Positions 13,697 to 21,940 of a DNA stretch of 24,352 nucleotides are shown in pieces. The stretch covers positions 1 to 24,352 of IMG/VR virus record IMGVR_UViG_3300030430_003217; one strand, 5' to 3'. Made by a program: the position numbers and the translations under genes. The notes beneath the pieces were generated by a model that made no database searches, had not been told where the DNA came from, and saw only the letters and a list, made by a program, of their open reading frames with translations. The first letter of the stretch is position 1; the number at the start of each line of letters is the position of its first letter. The stretch comes from a virus.

Positions 13697-16380
13697 TATA
13701 TCCTCTCCGCTATGACTTTACCTGTTCTGCTTCTTATCGTGCTATCTGGCAAAACTTTAAGATTTCTTGTTTCACTAGGCACTTTGAACAGTTTGCTTTC
13801 TTGTTGAATACTATTTACTCTTGTTTCAACAGAAACTTGCTTGATTCTTGTTTCTTGCATCACAATATTAATTCTAGTTTCTGAAGGAACTTCTATGGCT
13901 CTGTAAGGGTCTGCCGCTTCAATTCTTCTACCTACAATGGTGATTTGTGTGTCACTGGTGTTATCAAATTGTGTGAAAAGTATTCTGCCTGTGGTGATAT
14001 CAATCTGATGTTGTGATTGCATAAACGCCTGAGCGGCTTCTCTAAGCAGAGTTGGAACTATACTGGCTTGATGATCTGCCGCAATTGATGACGCGAATTG
14101 TTGTAAGAAACCAGTTACAACATTGATTTGATGCTGTGATGTAAATGTCTGTGTGCCAGGTTTGATCAACAATCCAACCAAACCATTGAAAATATGTCTG
14201 CTGTCAAAAGATGCTTGTCCATCAAACAATAATCCTGCTATGGTTCCTGTGGTTTGATCCAATGTGATTTGTGCATCAGCGTTGTATGTGACACTGCCTG
14301 ATGATAATAAAAATCCTGGCGTAGCATCTATTTGAGCATCTGCTGAAATATTTGCATCTGGAATAATTTCATTTGTGGCATCAACAAATATGCTGTTTTG
14401 TGACAGACTGTTCAATACACCAAACAGTGCCAAACCACCTAGGTTGCTGGTTTGTGTATCTGTGTTCAATGTAAGATCAGCATCAACTGTGACACCACCT
14501 ACAAAATCAATCTGTTGATCTGATGACAGTGTTTCATTTATAGCAAATATTCTGCCACCCGACAGTGTGGTTTGTTGATCTGAACTGACATCAAAATTGC
14601 CTGCCGCTTTGAATCCAACCAATGGTGTCATCGTATTTCTAGAATTAAATTGTTGTGTCATTGTGACTTGCAGACCAGCATCTACATATGAATCTGCCAC
14701 ATATGATGAATCTACATAATCACCAAAGTCTGGAAATCCAACTGAGTTGTTGGCTGTAACAGACTGTTGATGTTGACTTGTGAATGGTGCTATGCCGTCG
14801 AATTGAACATTGCCCAATGGCGTGGTTTGATTCTGTGATGTGTGATCGGTTTGACCAAAGTGAGCAAAACCCACAAGGTTTGTGTTGCTGTTTTGTGATG
14901 TAAAATTTTCATTCTCCAACTGAATATATCTGTTAATGGTATAATCGTTAATTGTTGAATCTGTCGAAAAACTGCCCAATCCATTGTTGTTGAATGTTAC
15001 TGAAGTAGCAGTTAAGGTGCCACTGTCAGTGCTTAATGTATAATTTGAAGTAGGACTGTATTTAGACGTGGTGCTTCCTGCTGTGTAACTGGTGCTACCA
15101 TATGATGAATATGTGCCAGTTAGTGGTGTATTCCAAGTGTCTGTGCCATCCGCATTTCTACGCATTAGCACAACTATATCATTGTCTGGACTTACAGGAG
15201 CAAAAATATTTTGTAGTAAAAAACCACCTGAGTTGGTGTCTGCTAATAATTTTGTTCGTAGTATATTATCTGTTATATTTGCGGCATCACCATTCCAGTA
15301 TGCAGTGCTATTGGATGCTTCTAAATCAAATTTGAAAGTTTGGTCACCATCTGTGTCGATGCCTATCACCGATTGCAATTCAAATCCATCCACATTTGAA
15401 GTGTCTGGAGCATCCACTTGTTGACCATACACTACTATGGTGTCTGCGCCATCACTGTCATTGCTACGCAGTATACACATATCAGTGAACAACATGGGTG
15501 ATGTGTATTGATATGAAAATTGTAAAGTGCCTGATGAATTAACTTTGATTAAACCACTACCATTAAAAATGGATTCAGATGAATCGGCAGGCCCACCAAA
15601 ATCTCTTTGTGTTTCCAATTGTGTGGTCACATAAAGGTTCCCATCAGAATCCAATCTAGGATGTTTTAATTTTGCTGAAGAACCTGTTGGACCTGTTGAC
15701 AGTTCTCTGCTCCATACCTTTGAACCATCTGATGTGTTAAATTTAACAATTTTGCTATCAGTAATATTGCCAGAACCACCTGTGACATATTGATAACCTG
15801 TGAAATACCCAACAGAATTTGCAGAGTCAATAACCAAGCCTTGTGGTTGAAAATAATAAGATGAAAAATATCTGTGCCAATTGAGTGCACCATTTGATTT
15901 GGCAACTGAAGCAATATTAGTTGGAGCAATGGCAGGTGATTGATTCATCTGAAAAGAGATGTAGATGCTATCAGAGTCATGATCAATAGCATTGGCAGTT
16001 GCGGCAGTGCCATTAAAAGATTTCTGCCATTGTATTGCACCATCACCATTTATTTTGACCACATTAGTTTGGTTATCTTGGTCGTATAAAAAATAAAGAT
16101 AGGTGGTTTCAGCACTGTCACCTGGATCACATACAATCATGTTACCAGAATGATAGTCGTTTAGAGGAGTCTTGTTGTCAGGATCTTGTGCCCTTACAGC
16201 AATATCTATGTTGCCAGTGTCATAGAATCTTCTTACAAGATTAAGATAGTATTGTGTGGTGCCACCAGTATCCTGTGACCACTGCAATTCGTATGTGTGG
16301 TTGTTGGCAGGATCGATAGCGACACCCATAGGGTTTCTATCGTCGCCTACAGTGAATGAACCTTTTACCCAGGTGCTCAT
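13696..16380 (-). CDS. Large fibre-like protein: beta-propeller head, 20-residue repeat shaft, nonapeptide tail
   Basis: An 894-residue protein. Residues about 25-430 show PQQ-propeller-like blades (GDGAIQWQKSFNG, KSNGALNWHRYF, NTSDGSKVWSRELS, NSSGTLQFSYQY), a common carbohydrate- or protein-binding scaffold. Residues about 492-822 consist of some fifteen repeats of about 20-21 residues with an S-hQI---xG core (FTSQHQINVVTGFL, SSDQQIDFVGG, NADAQITL). Residues 834-887 are six nine-residue repeats beginning ETR or a variant. Asn, Ser, Thr and Asp content is high and cysteine is rare, as in extracellular phage fibres. Its Shine-Dalgarno lies inside a palindrome. Exact role (side fibre, tail spike or decoration) is unknown. 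Confidence 0.7.
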   Translation of the reverse strand: MSTWVKGSFTVGDDRNPMGVAIDPANNHTYELQWSQDTGGTTQYYLNLVRRFYDTGNIDIAVRAQDPDNKTPLNDYHSGNMIVCDPGDSAETTYLYFLYDQDNQTNVVKINGDGAIQWQKSFNGTAATANAIDHDSDSIYISFQMNQSPAIAPTNIASVAKSNGALNWHRYFSSYYFQPQGLVIDSANSVGYFTGYQYVTGGSGNITDSKIVKFNTSDGSKVWSRELSTGPTGSSAKLKHPRLDSDGNLYVTTQLETQRDFGGPADSSESIFNGSGLIKVNSSGTLQFSYQYTSPMLFTDMCILRSNDSDGADTIVVYGQQVDAPDTSNVDGFELQSVIGIDTDGDQTFKFDLEASNSTAYWNGDAANITDNILRTKLLADTNSGGFLLQNIFAPVSPDNDIVVLMRRNADGTDTWNTPLTGTYSSYGSTSYTAGSTTSKYSPTSNYTLSTDSGTLTATSVTFNNNGLGSFSTDSTINDYTINRYIQLENENFTSQNSNTNLVGFAHFGQTDHTSQNQTTPLGNVQFDGIAPFTSQHQQSVTANNSVGFPDFGDYVDSSYVADSYVDAGLQVTMTQQFNSRNTMTPLVGFKAAGNFDVSSDQQTTLSGGRIFAINETLSSDQQIDFVGGVTVDADLTLNTDTQTSNLGGLALFGVLNSLSQNSIFVDATNEIIPDANISADAQIDATPGFLLSSGSVTYNADAQITLDQTTGTIAGLLFDGQASFDSRHIFNGLVGLLIKPGTQTFTSQHQINVVTGFLQQFASSIAADHQASIVPTLLREAAQAFMQSQHQIDITTGRILFTQFDNTSDTQITIVGRRIEAADPYRAIEVPSETRINIVMQETRIKQVSVETRVNSIQQESKLFKVPSETRNLKVLPDSTIRSRTGKVIAERI
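13720..13881 (-). repeat. Nonapeptide (27-bp) tandem repeat, six units, in the fibre C-terminus
   Basis: Units in register: ETRINIVMQ, ETRIKQVSV, ETRVNSIQQ, ESKLFKVPS, ETRNLKVLP and a degenerate DSTIRSRTG. The period is exactly nine residues, with alternating polar and apolar positions compatible with a beta-solenoid turn or extended shaft end. Confidence 0.8.
13915..14907 (-). repeat. Degenerate ~20-21-residue (about 60-bp) protein repeat in the fibre shaft
   Basis: About fifteen units can be aligned by eye around the core S/D-x-Q-I/T with a following Gly and apolar pair, for example FTSQNSNTNLVGF, HTSQNQTTPLGNV, LSSDQQIDFVGG, ISADAQIDATPGF, FTSQHQINVVTGF, IAADHQASIVPTL and FMQSQHQIDITTG. 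Unit length varies a little and two units carry insertions. Confidence 0.7.
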
Positions 16381-16397
16381 AGAGAGGTTACCTCTCT
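16381..16397. promoter_or_regulatory. Perfect palindrome covering the ribosome binding site of the large fibre gene
   Basis: The sequence agagaggttacctctct is an 8-bp inverted repeat around a single central base. It fills almost the whole 18-base spacer between the 143-residue gene (stop at 16399) and the fibre ATG (16380-16378). The only Shine-Dalgarno-like sequence for the fibre gene (AGAGAGG/ACCTCTCT strand) is within it, so an RNA hairpin with a minimal loop would hide the site. It is too short and lacks a T run for a terminator. Confidence 0.6.
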
Positions 16398-16398
16398 A

Positions 16399-16830
16399 TT
16401 ATGTCATAGAGACTTGAATATTTCCTATTGCACACTGGAAGGTGTCTCCAGTTGTAACCGTTTTTGCTACCGAAATTTCGCCAAAGTATAGCACGTTAGC
16501 ACTGTTGTCTAAAATGGCTAAACAGGTAACTGTCCCGTCGTAGTTTGCTGTTGCTGTAGGAAAAGTTACTGTGATATCATTTGATATTGATCCGCCTGAT
16601 GCTGATCCAAATGTCACAGTCTGTCTTGCATAACTTCCAAGTGTGATTTCGTCTGTTAGTGTGCCTTGCTCCAAGTTGTCTAAAACTGTGCCTGCTGATC
16701 CCACAGCACCTGCTGTGCCGTGAAAGAGTGCAACCTGTAAACTTGTTGGAGTGGTTGTAGATAAAGAATTACCATTTAGAAAAAAATCTAAAGTTCGGTT
16801 CTCTACATAATTTGATGCCGCATTTGACAT
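16399..16830 (-). CDS. Phage structural protein of the fibre region, family of unknown role
   Basis: A 143-residue beta-rich protein with a strong AAAAGGAG before ATG. It starts SNAASNYVENRTLDFFLNG and carries SLQVALFHGTA, LGSYARQTVTFGSASGG, ITVTFPTATANYDGTVTCLA, ILDNSANVLYFGEISVAKTV and FQCAIGNIQVSM. The V-LF-, Y-RQ-VTF, FP-AT, GTVT--AI-D, LY-G-L--AKTV order defines a family found next to tail fibre genes in many phages. It probably contributes to fibre attachment or decoration. It follows the LamG gene by 69 bases that contain a possible promoter. Confidence 0.6.
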   Translation of the reverse strand: MSNAASNYVENRTLDFFLNGNSLSTTTPTSLQVALFHGTAGAVGSAGTVLDNLEQGTLTDEITLGSYARQTVTFGSASGGSISNDITVTFPTATANYDGTVTCLAILDNSANVLYFGEISVAKTVTTGDTFQCAIGNIQVSMT

Positions 16831-16876
16831 AGTTTTTCTCCTTTTAATTAAAAGTTAATTGTTGTTATAACACGAG

Positions 16877-16884
16877 TATTTATA
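16877..16884 (-). promoter_or_regulatory. TATAAATA octamer in the spacer before the 143-residue structural gene
   Basis: The minus strand reads TATAAATA, identical to the T4 late-promoter core, in the 69-base spacer and 47 bases upstream of the next start. In DNA this AT-rich the octamer also arises by chance, so the call is weak. Confidence 0.25.
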
Positions 16885-16899
16885 ACCATTTGGTTAATC

Positions 16900-18957
16900 T
16901 TAACTGTTGTCATCTGTTTGTGTAGTCGACTCACAATGGAATAATGCCACCGTATTGCTGTCATTTGTGAATGCAGAAGTTGGCACTGTGATATTGCTTG
17001 TGCTGTGTGCGTATCTTGTGGTGTTTGACACTCTTATTTCATCTATGGTATTGATAGTTCCTGTGTTGTTTCCTTCACCTGCTCTATAATTTCCAAAATA
17101 AAGTTCTGTGGCTGTGGTGATGCTGTGTGTTGCACTGACTTTGTGTGTGCCGTCCAACCATAGATGGAATGATCCTGTGCCGTCGTATTGCATTGCAATA
17201 TGATGGAAACTGGTGCCTGGATTGCCAAGATTTGTTTCACTGCCGTCATGTGTGAAATAAAGATTTCCGTTTGAATACGTGTGCAGTGTGAGATGGTTTG
17301 AACTGGTTGGGAAATTGTCGTTGCTGATGCCTGTTGTTGAAAATACTTTTGTGGTTTTGTTAGATGTGCCACCAGCACTTAATTTAAATCTAAATTCAAC
17401 TGTGCAGGCCACATTGTCATCGAATTCAAAACTGGATGGGAATGCAATATAACCGTTTGAACCGTTAGCACTCAATTGTAGTGCATTGTTGAACACACCA
17501 TTGGATGTGCTTGTGAAACTACCGTTGTTCCATGTTGATAACTGTCTTGGTGTTTCGCCCTCGACGGTTGTGGTATCACCGTTTGTTCCGTCAAAATGTA
17601 GCAACACCTGTGTGTTACTATCGTCTGCGAATGCTGAAGAAGTAGGTGTAAAGTTTGAAGTGTATCTTGCTGTTTTACTCATTCTGTATTCATCTATATA
17701 ACCACCAAAGTTATCTGTTGTGCCTCCCACTGTGCCTACCCATGTTGTTTGCCATTGATCAAAAGCAGGTTTGTTTGAATCAGATACAGAAGCACCTGCA
17801 GTGCCGTCTAAAAATGTTCTGTAGGTGCTACCATCCCATGTTATTGCAACATGGTGCCATGTGTTTGCTGATGCAGTTCCTATTGTTGCATTGTTTAAAG
17901 AATAAGCACCCGCGGTAGTAAAAAAATAAGTTTTTACATTTGAACCGGACAAACCAACAATCCAGTTGAATCCACCGTGTCCTGATCCACCCCATACACC
18001 TGCCATCCATTGTGTGCCACCTATACTGTCTGCTCTAAAGAAAAATTCTATTGTAAATTGATCACCCCATTCTGGTTGTGCAAATTCGGCGTGACCATCA
18101 TTATCGTTCAGTCTTAAACTTGTGGTTCCAAATTTTGCTTGTGCTGATGACAGTGTAGGTGCTGTGCTACCTGTTGTGTTTGTTTGTATGTGTATGTCCA
18201 ATGGTCTCAAATCACCAATGTCGTCCACAATGTGGAAGTTACCGTTTGATCCGTAAGGACCGTCTCCATGTAATAATAATCTTGTGTTAACGTCTTGTGT
18301 AAATGCTGATGTTGGCACAGTGATTGATGCACCTGAGTATCTTGCTGTGTCTGAAATTCTAAATTCATCTATGTTGCCTGGTGGTGTGTAATTTTCTGCT
18401 CCAATTGAATTGTGCCATATTCTTAATTCTTCGTGTGAGTAATTGTTTGAGTCCGAGTATGTTCCACCACTCTGTGTGCCGTCAACATAAAGACTTGTGG
18501 TTCCTGATTCTCGCACCAATGCAATATGTTGCCATTGATTGGCACTTAAAACATTCATAGCAGATATTCGGTTTGCTGAATTTACCCATAGATATAAATC
18601 ATCTGCTGATCCGTCTGAGGGATATGAATACAATAATATTTTTGCACCGTTGGAACCATTACGAAAATCAATTGCAAATCTATCTAAAGATGTTAGATAT
18701 TGGAACCATTCAATTGTGAAATCTCCTGTGCCAAAGTCTAGATTGTTATCGCTGTTATCATCCATTTGCAGATAATCACCTGTGCCATCAAATAGGATAC
18801 TGCCTCCCCGTGTTCCAGTATTAAATTTATATCTTGCATTTGAAAGTTGTGCATCACCATTTGCAATAACATTCAAAAATCCTGTGGTTCTTGGATCTGC
18901 TGACGCCGTTGTTAATACTTTGGATAATGAATTAATTCTAAATGCACCTAATGGCAT
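16900..18957 (-). CDS. Triple LamG/concanavalin A-like domain virion protein
   Basis: A 685-residue protein with three laminin-G-like lectin domains, at about residues 50-230, 265-455 and 485-675. Each has the same landmarks: an opening strand (SILFDGTGDYLQ, TSLRLNDNDGHAEF, ALQLSANGSNGYIAF), FTIE-F or CTVEFRF, a W-H-A or F-HIA segment before the ligand edge (WQHIALVRESG, WHHVAITWDGS, FHHIAMQYDGT), DGT, and IDE-R-S-T-RY (IDEFRISDTARY, IDEYRMSKTARY, IDEIRVSNTTRY), followed by a PTSAF--D-NT-LL-H linker. LamG domains bind sugars, often with calcium. The protein probably binds host surface polysaccharide. It starts after AGGAGACACA, 8 bases past the upstream fibre gene. Confidence 0.85.
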   Translation of the reverse strand: MPLGAFRINSLSKVLTTASADPRTTGFLNVIANGDAQLSNARYKFNTGTRGGSILFDGTGDYLQMDDNSDNNLDFGTGDFTIEWFQYLTSLDRFAIDFRNGSNGAKILLYSYPSDGSADDLYLWVNSANRISAMNVLSANQWQHIALVRESGTTSLYVDGTQSGGTYSDSNNYSHEELRIWHNSIGAENYTPPGNIDEFRISDTARYSGASITVPTSAFTQDVNTRLLLHGDGPYGSNGNFHIVDDIGDLRPLDIHIQTNTTGSTAPTLSSAQAKFGTTSLRLNDNDGHAEFAQPEWGDQFTIEFFFRADSIGGTQWMAGVWGGSGHGGFNWIVGLSGSNVKTYFFTTAGAYSLNNATIGTASANTWHHVAITWDGSTYRTFLDGTAGASVSDSNKPAFDQWQTTWVGTVGGTTDNFGGYIDEYRMSKTARYTSNFTPTSSAFADDSNTQVLLHFDGTNGDTTTVEGETPRQLSTWNNGSFTSTSNGVFNNALQLSANGSNGYIAFPSSFEFDDNVACTVEFRFKLSAGGTSNKTTKVFSTTGISNDNFPTSSNHLTLHTYSNGNLYFTHDGSETNLGNPGTSFHHIAMQYDGTGSFHLWLDGTHKVSATHSITTATELYFGNYRAGEGNNTGTINTIDEIRVSNTTRYAHSTSNITVPTSAFTNDSNTVALFHCESTTQTDDNS

Positions 18958-18965
18958 TGTGTCTC

Positions 18966-20948
18966 CTATGCTTGGAAGTCAGTAGATACACTGGCAAAAT
19001 ACGTTGTGCCATCATAAAAAATACTAACTATCGAATCATTTGTTAATGTTTTGTTACCACCTGCAAATTTGTAAGAACCCGTGCCTGATGCCGTGCCTGA
19101 TCCTGACACAATCAAAGTCACTGATTGTCCTGTGGATGGATTTGAAAATGCTGGTAAATTTAATGCTGATGTAATTGTAACCGATTGAACATTGCCGTTT
19201 GCAACATCAATTGAAGGATTATCTGTTGAACCTAATGAATGAATAGTCTCTTTGTAATCTTTGAAATCTGCCGATTGAACAATGTTGTCTTGACAATCTA
19301 ATGTGCCACCTAGTTGTGGTGTAGAATCTTCTGAAACATTTGATAAAAAACTAAGAGTGACTGCTTGCCATTGTGAAGCACCATTGTTGTATTGTATGAC
19401 TTGACCATCTGTTGGCCCTGATGCATTTACATCACTCAAATCATTTAGATTATCAACCAATGTCACAGTTTCATTTACGAAAGCACTGCTTCCGTTGTCG
19501 TATCTTAAAAATTGATTATCTGCTACACTAGAAATTGTAACATCAGATAGATTTGTTAAAGAACTTGCACCGCTTGAGACTGTGGTAAAAGATAAATTAC
19601 CTGCACCGTCTGTAGTCATCACCTGTCCATTGCTACCGTCTGCTGTTGGATAATTTAATCCATCTATCACAACTTTGCCAGCACCGTCTGGTGTGATGTT
19701 GATGTCTCCCGCAGAAGTCGACACAATGCTTTGCCCATTTACATCTAGATTGCCACCCAATTGTGGTGTTGTGTCTTCTGATATGTTGGATATACCACCA
19801 CCACCGCTACTCACTGTGGTGAAACTTAATGTGCCTGCACCGTCTGTGGTCAGCACTTGCCCATTTGAACCATCTGAATTTGGTAATGTGTATGTGTTGT
19901 TGATTTGAACTTTTCCGGACCCATCTGGATTTAGATTGATATTTTGATTGGACGTCGACACAATGGCATTGCCATTCACATCTAACGATCCACCTAGTTG
20001 TGGTGAAGTGTCTGACACAACATCTGAAATACCACTGGTTACTGTTGAAGCAATCGTAATCGTGTTAGCATCTGTTCTTGTGACAGTGATGTTTGTGCCT
20101 TCTGCTATTTTTACATCATCTGTGCCTGCTGATGAATCTGTTAATCTTAAATTTGCGCCGCCTGATGTAGTTTCTGCAGATATTGAATATGTTGTGTTGC
20201 CTGAAATATCACTTGTTAATGCAAATGTGCCAGTGCCTCCAGGTATGGTATGACCATTAATTGTTCCAACACTTGTAAAATTATTTGATTGAGCATCTAA
20301 ACTGCCGCCCAATTGTGGAGTTGTATCTTCAACTATGTTCTGCAAAGTGCCTGTAGGTATATCAACAAAACTTAAATCACCGTTGGCATCTGTTTGGAAT
20401 ATTTTGTTGGCCCCTGGTGCCGTGCTTGGAAATGTAATTGTGTAGGATTGTCCTGCTGAATGTGGTGGTGATGCTAATTTTATGCCATGTGAATTCTGTG
20501 AACAGTTTAATTGTATTGTGCCGTCTGCTGATGAACCATCACCTTGTATTTCCACAACCCCAGTTCCGTTTGGAGCCAAAATAAGATTGAGATTGGAAAG
20601 AGTAACTAATTTGTTTCCGTTTGTATCTAGGTTGCCACCCAGTTGTGGTGTTGTGTCTTCTACTACGTTTGAAATACCAACTGAATCTGTCGCGTCAATA
20701 GTGATAGTGGCATTGCCACCTGAATCCTCTGTTACAGAAGTGGTTACATTTGTGCCACCCACAAGTGTAAGAACACCATTTGATAGTGCTTCACCAACTG
20801 TGACTGACCCGGTGTCAGCATCTACCTGTAATTGTTGAATCTTGTTTGCTAAAAGATCCTTAAAATTGTCATCAAGTTCTTTATAATTTAAACTTGAATT
20901 TTTGGTTGTTGCTCCTGTGGCTGATTCTTGTCTAAGTGTAATAGTCAT
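18966..20948 (-). CDS. Tail fibre protein with PQLGG repeats
   Basis: A 660-residue protein. The N-terminus (SSLNYKELDDNFKDLLANKI, about 18-37) is the helical ELDDNF motif that begins many phage tail fibres. The body has five copies of a V-EDTTPQLGG-LD-NG motif (PQLGG at residues 101, 211, 316, 395 and 545) each followed in some copies by I-LNPDGTGKV-I. Two further LSDV----DGQ-L-Y-NG repeats lie at about 466-490 and 502-528. The last 90 residues (SALNLPAFSNPSTGQSVTLI, then GSYKFAGGNKTL) resemble the fibre tip domain. The repeats indicate a trimeric beta-rich shaft. A clear TTGGAG precedes ATG. No chaperone or peptidase domain is seen. Confidence 0.85.
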   Translation of the reverse strand: MTITLRQESATGATTKNSSLNYKELDDNFKDLLANKIQQLQVDADTGSVTVGEALSNGVLTLVGGTNVTTSVTEDSGGNATITIDATDSVGISNVVEDTTPQLGGNLDTNGNKLVTLSNLNLILAPNGTGVVEIQGDGSSADGTIQLNCSQNSHGIKLASPPHSAGQSYTITFPSTAPGANKIFQTDANGDLSFVDIPTGTLQNIVEDTTPQLGGSLDAQSNNFTSVGTINGHTIPGGTGTFALTSDISGNTTYSISAETTSGGANLRLTDSSAGTDDVKIAEGTNITVTRTDANTITIASTVTSGISDVVSDTSPQLGGSLDVNGNAIVSTSNQNINLNPDGSGKVQINNTYTLPNSDGSNGQVLTTDGAGTLSFTTVSSGGGGISNISEDTTPQLGGNLDVNGQSIVSTSAGDINITPDGAGKVVIDGLNYPTADGSNGQVMTTDGAGNLSFTTVSSGASSLTNLSDVTISSVADNQFLRYDNGSSAFVNETVTLVDNLNDLSDVNASGPTDGQVIQYNNGASQWQAVTLSFLSNVSEDSTPQLGGTLDCQDNIVQSADFKDYKETIHSLGSTDNPSIDVANGNVQSVTITSALNLPAFSNPSTGQSVTLIVSGSGTASGTGSYKFAGGNKTLTNDSIVSIFYDGTTYFASVSTDFQA

Positions 20949-20963
20949 TGAAAATCTCCAATA

Positions 20964-21416
20964 TTATTTATAGTATTTGTAATATTTTGTTTTTTTTAAT
21001 TTGTGTCTGCTGTCTTCTAATCTTTTCTTTTGTTGTATAATCAACAAAGGAGCATGAAAATTGTATTCAAGTGGCAAAACACTTTCTTCTCCGTCTGGAT
21101 GCATCATTAAAGCAATCAAATCACTGTCTTTAAACACTCTGTTTATTTGTTTTGTAATTTTATCTAATCTATCGTATGAATAAGCGAATCCAAACAACAC
21201 CACAGCATAGTATCTAAAAATATGTTGCAGGTCTTTGTAGTGTTTAGCAAATTTTAATGGATCTTTGTTTTGTAATATTGATATGTTGTGTCTATGTTGA
21301 TGAATAAAAGGACAGACTGGCATACCTCCCAATTCTTTTCTTGGTTTGGTTAATGTTTTGAACACATAATTTGACACTTGTCTCTTACTGACTGTGTATT
21401 CTCGTGTTTGGCCCAT
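20964..21416 (-). CDS. Uncharacterised protein with PVCPFIHQHRH motif
   Basis: A 150-residue protein. I chose ATG 21416, which has CAGGAG eight to ten bases upstream, over a longer frame from 21509 that has no ribosome binding site. It overlaps the preceding gene by 32 bases. Visible features: RKELGGMPVCPFIHQHRHNI (about residues 26-45), with a Cys and three His close together that could bind metal, then DLIALMMHPDGEESVLPLEY and a lysine-rich C-terminus (RLEDSRHKLKKTKYYKYYK). The LGGMPVCPF segment recalls similar stretches in other phage and bacterial proteins of unknown function. No function is proposed. Confidence 0.6.
   Translation of the reverse strand: MGQTREYTVSKRQVSNYVFKTLTKPRKELGGMPVCPFIHQHRHNISILQNKDPLKFAKHYKDLQHIFRYYAVVLFGFAYSYDRLDKITKQINRVFKDSDLIALMMHPDGEESVLPLEYNFHAPLLIIQQKKRLEDSRHKLKKTKYYKYYK
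20965..20972 (-). promoter_or_regulatory. TATAAATA octamer just before the PQLGG fibre gene
   Basis: A second exact TATAAATA on the minus strand lies 17 bases before the fibre start and overlaps the last codons (TAT AAA TAA) of the preceding gene. A transcript starting here would have a very short leader, which weakens a promoter reading. Confidence 0.2.
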
Positions 21417-21921
21417 AATCAACTTGCTCCTGAATATTGGTTGCGTGTATAACATAATTTCGGTGACTGTATTTACGAAAAATATTCTGCCAATGTTTTC
21501 TCCAATCATCTTTCAGGCTGTGTGCTCTTGTTTTTCTTTCAACCATGGTGTCCATTTGACTGGTCACGTCAGAACTGAACATGGAATCAATGCCCCATAG
21601 ATGTATTTCTTCGTAACGGTGGCTAACCAATTGAACTGCTTGGTGAGCACTGCTCATACGATGTTGTTGGATGTATTTGAGTTGATAATCGCCTTTAATT
21701 TTGTGTTGTCTTACAAAATTTAACACTTGTTCGGTGCAGTAGACGGGTCTTGTAATTTCTATCTTGTTTTTGTGTATGTAATCAATCATTTTTAGGTCTA
21801 TCATGCTGATAGCATCATAACCATAAGGGTGTGTGGGCAAATTACACGCCACCACAAAACCATAATCTGATTGAAACAGTTCATTGCTGGCTCCGTTGCC
21901 AATTATGTGTGCTTTGGACAT
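21385..21921 (-). CDS. Rossmann-like GNGxS protein, possibly sialyltransferase/DUF115-like
   Basis: A 178-residue protein from the ATG at 21921; a TTG one codon upstream is the less likely start. It opens SKAHIIGNGASNELFQ, where the GNG-S loop is the nucleotide-binding signature of CST-type (GT42) sialyltransferases and DUF115 proteins. This is followed by FVVACNLPTH and SMIDLKMIDYIHK (second nucleotide-binding strand), and EEIHLWGIDSMFSSDVTSQM, the -L-GID motif of the same fold. It is shorter than known GT42 enzymes (about 250-300 residues), so it may be reduced. It is the first gene of the minus-strand block, opposite the glycosyltransferase-like gene. Donor and acceptor are unknown. Confidence 0.5.
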   Translation of the reverse strand: MSKAHIIGNGASNELFQSDYGFVVACNLPTHPYGYDAISMIDLKMIDYIHKNKIEITRPVYCTEQVLNFVRQHKIKGDYQLKYIQQHRMSSAHQAVQLVSHRYEEIHLWGIDSMFSSDVTSQMDTMVERKTRAHSLKDDWRKHWQNIFRKYSHRNYVIHATNIQEQVDYGPNTRIHSQ

Positions 21922-21940
21922 CAATTTTTTTGCTTTTTAC

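Noticed and set aside
21416-21509. Longer N-terminus for the PVCPF-motif gene, starting at 21509
   Set aside because: No ribosome binding site is present at 21509 and it would overlap the preceding gene by 125 bases; ATG 21416 has CAGGAG at a suitable distance.
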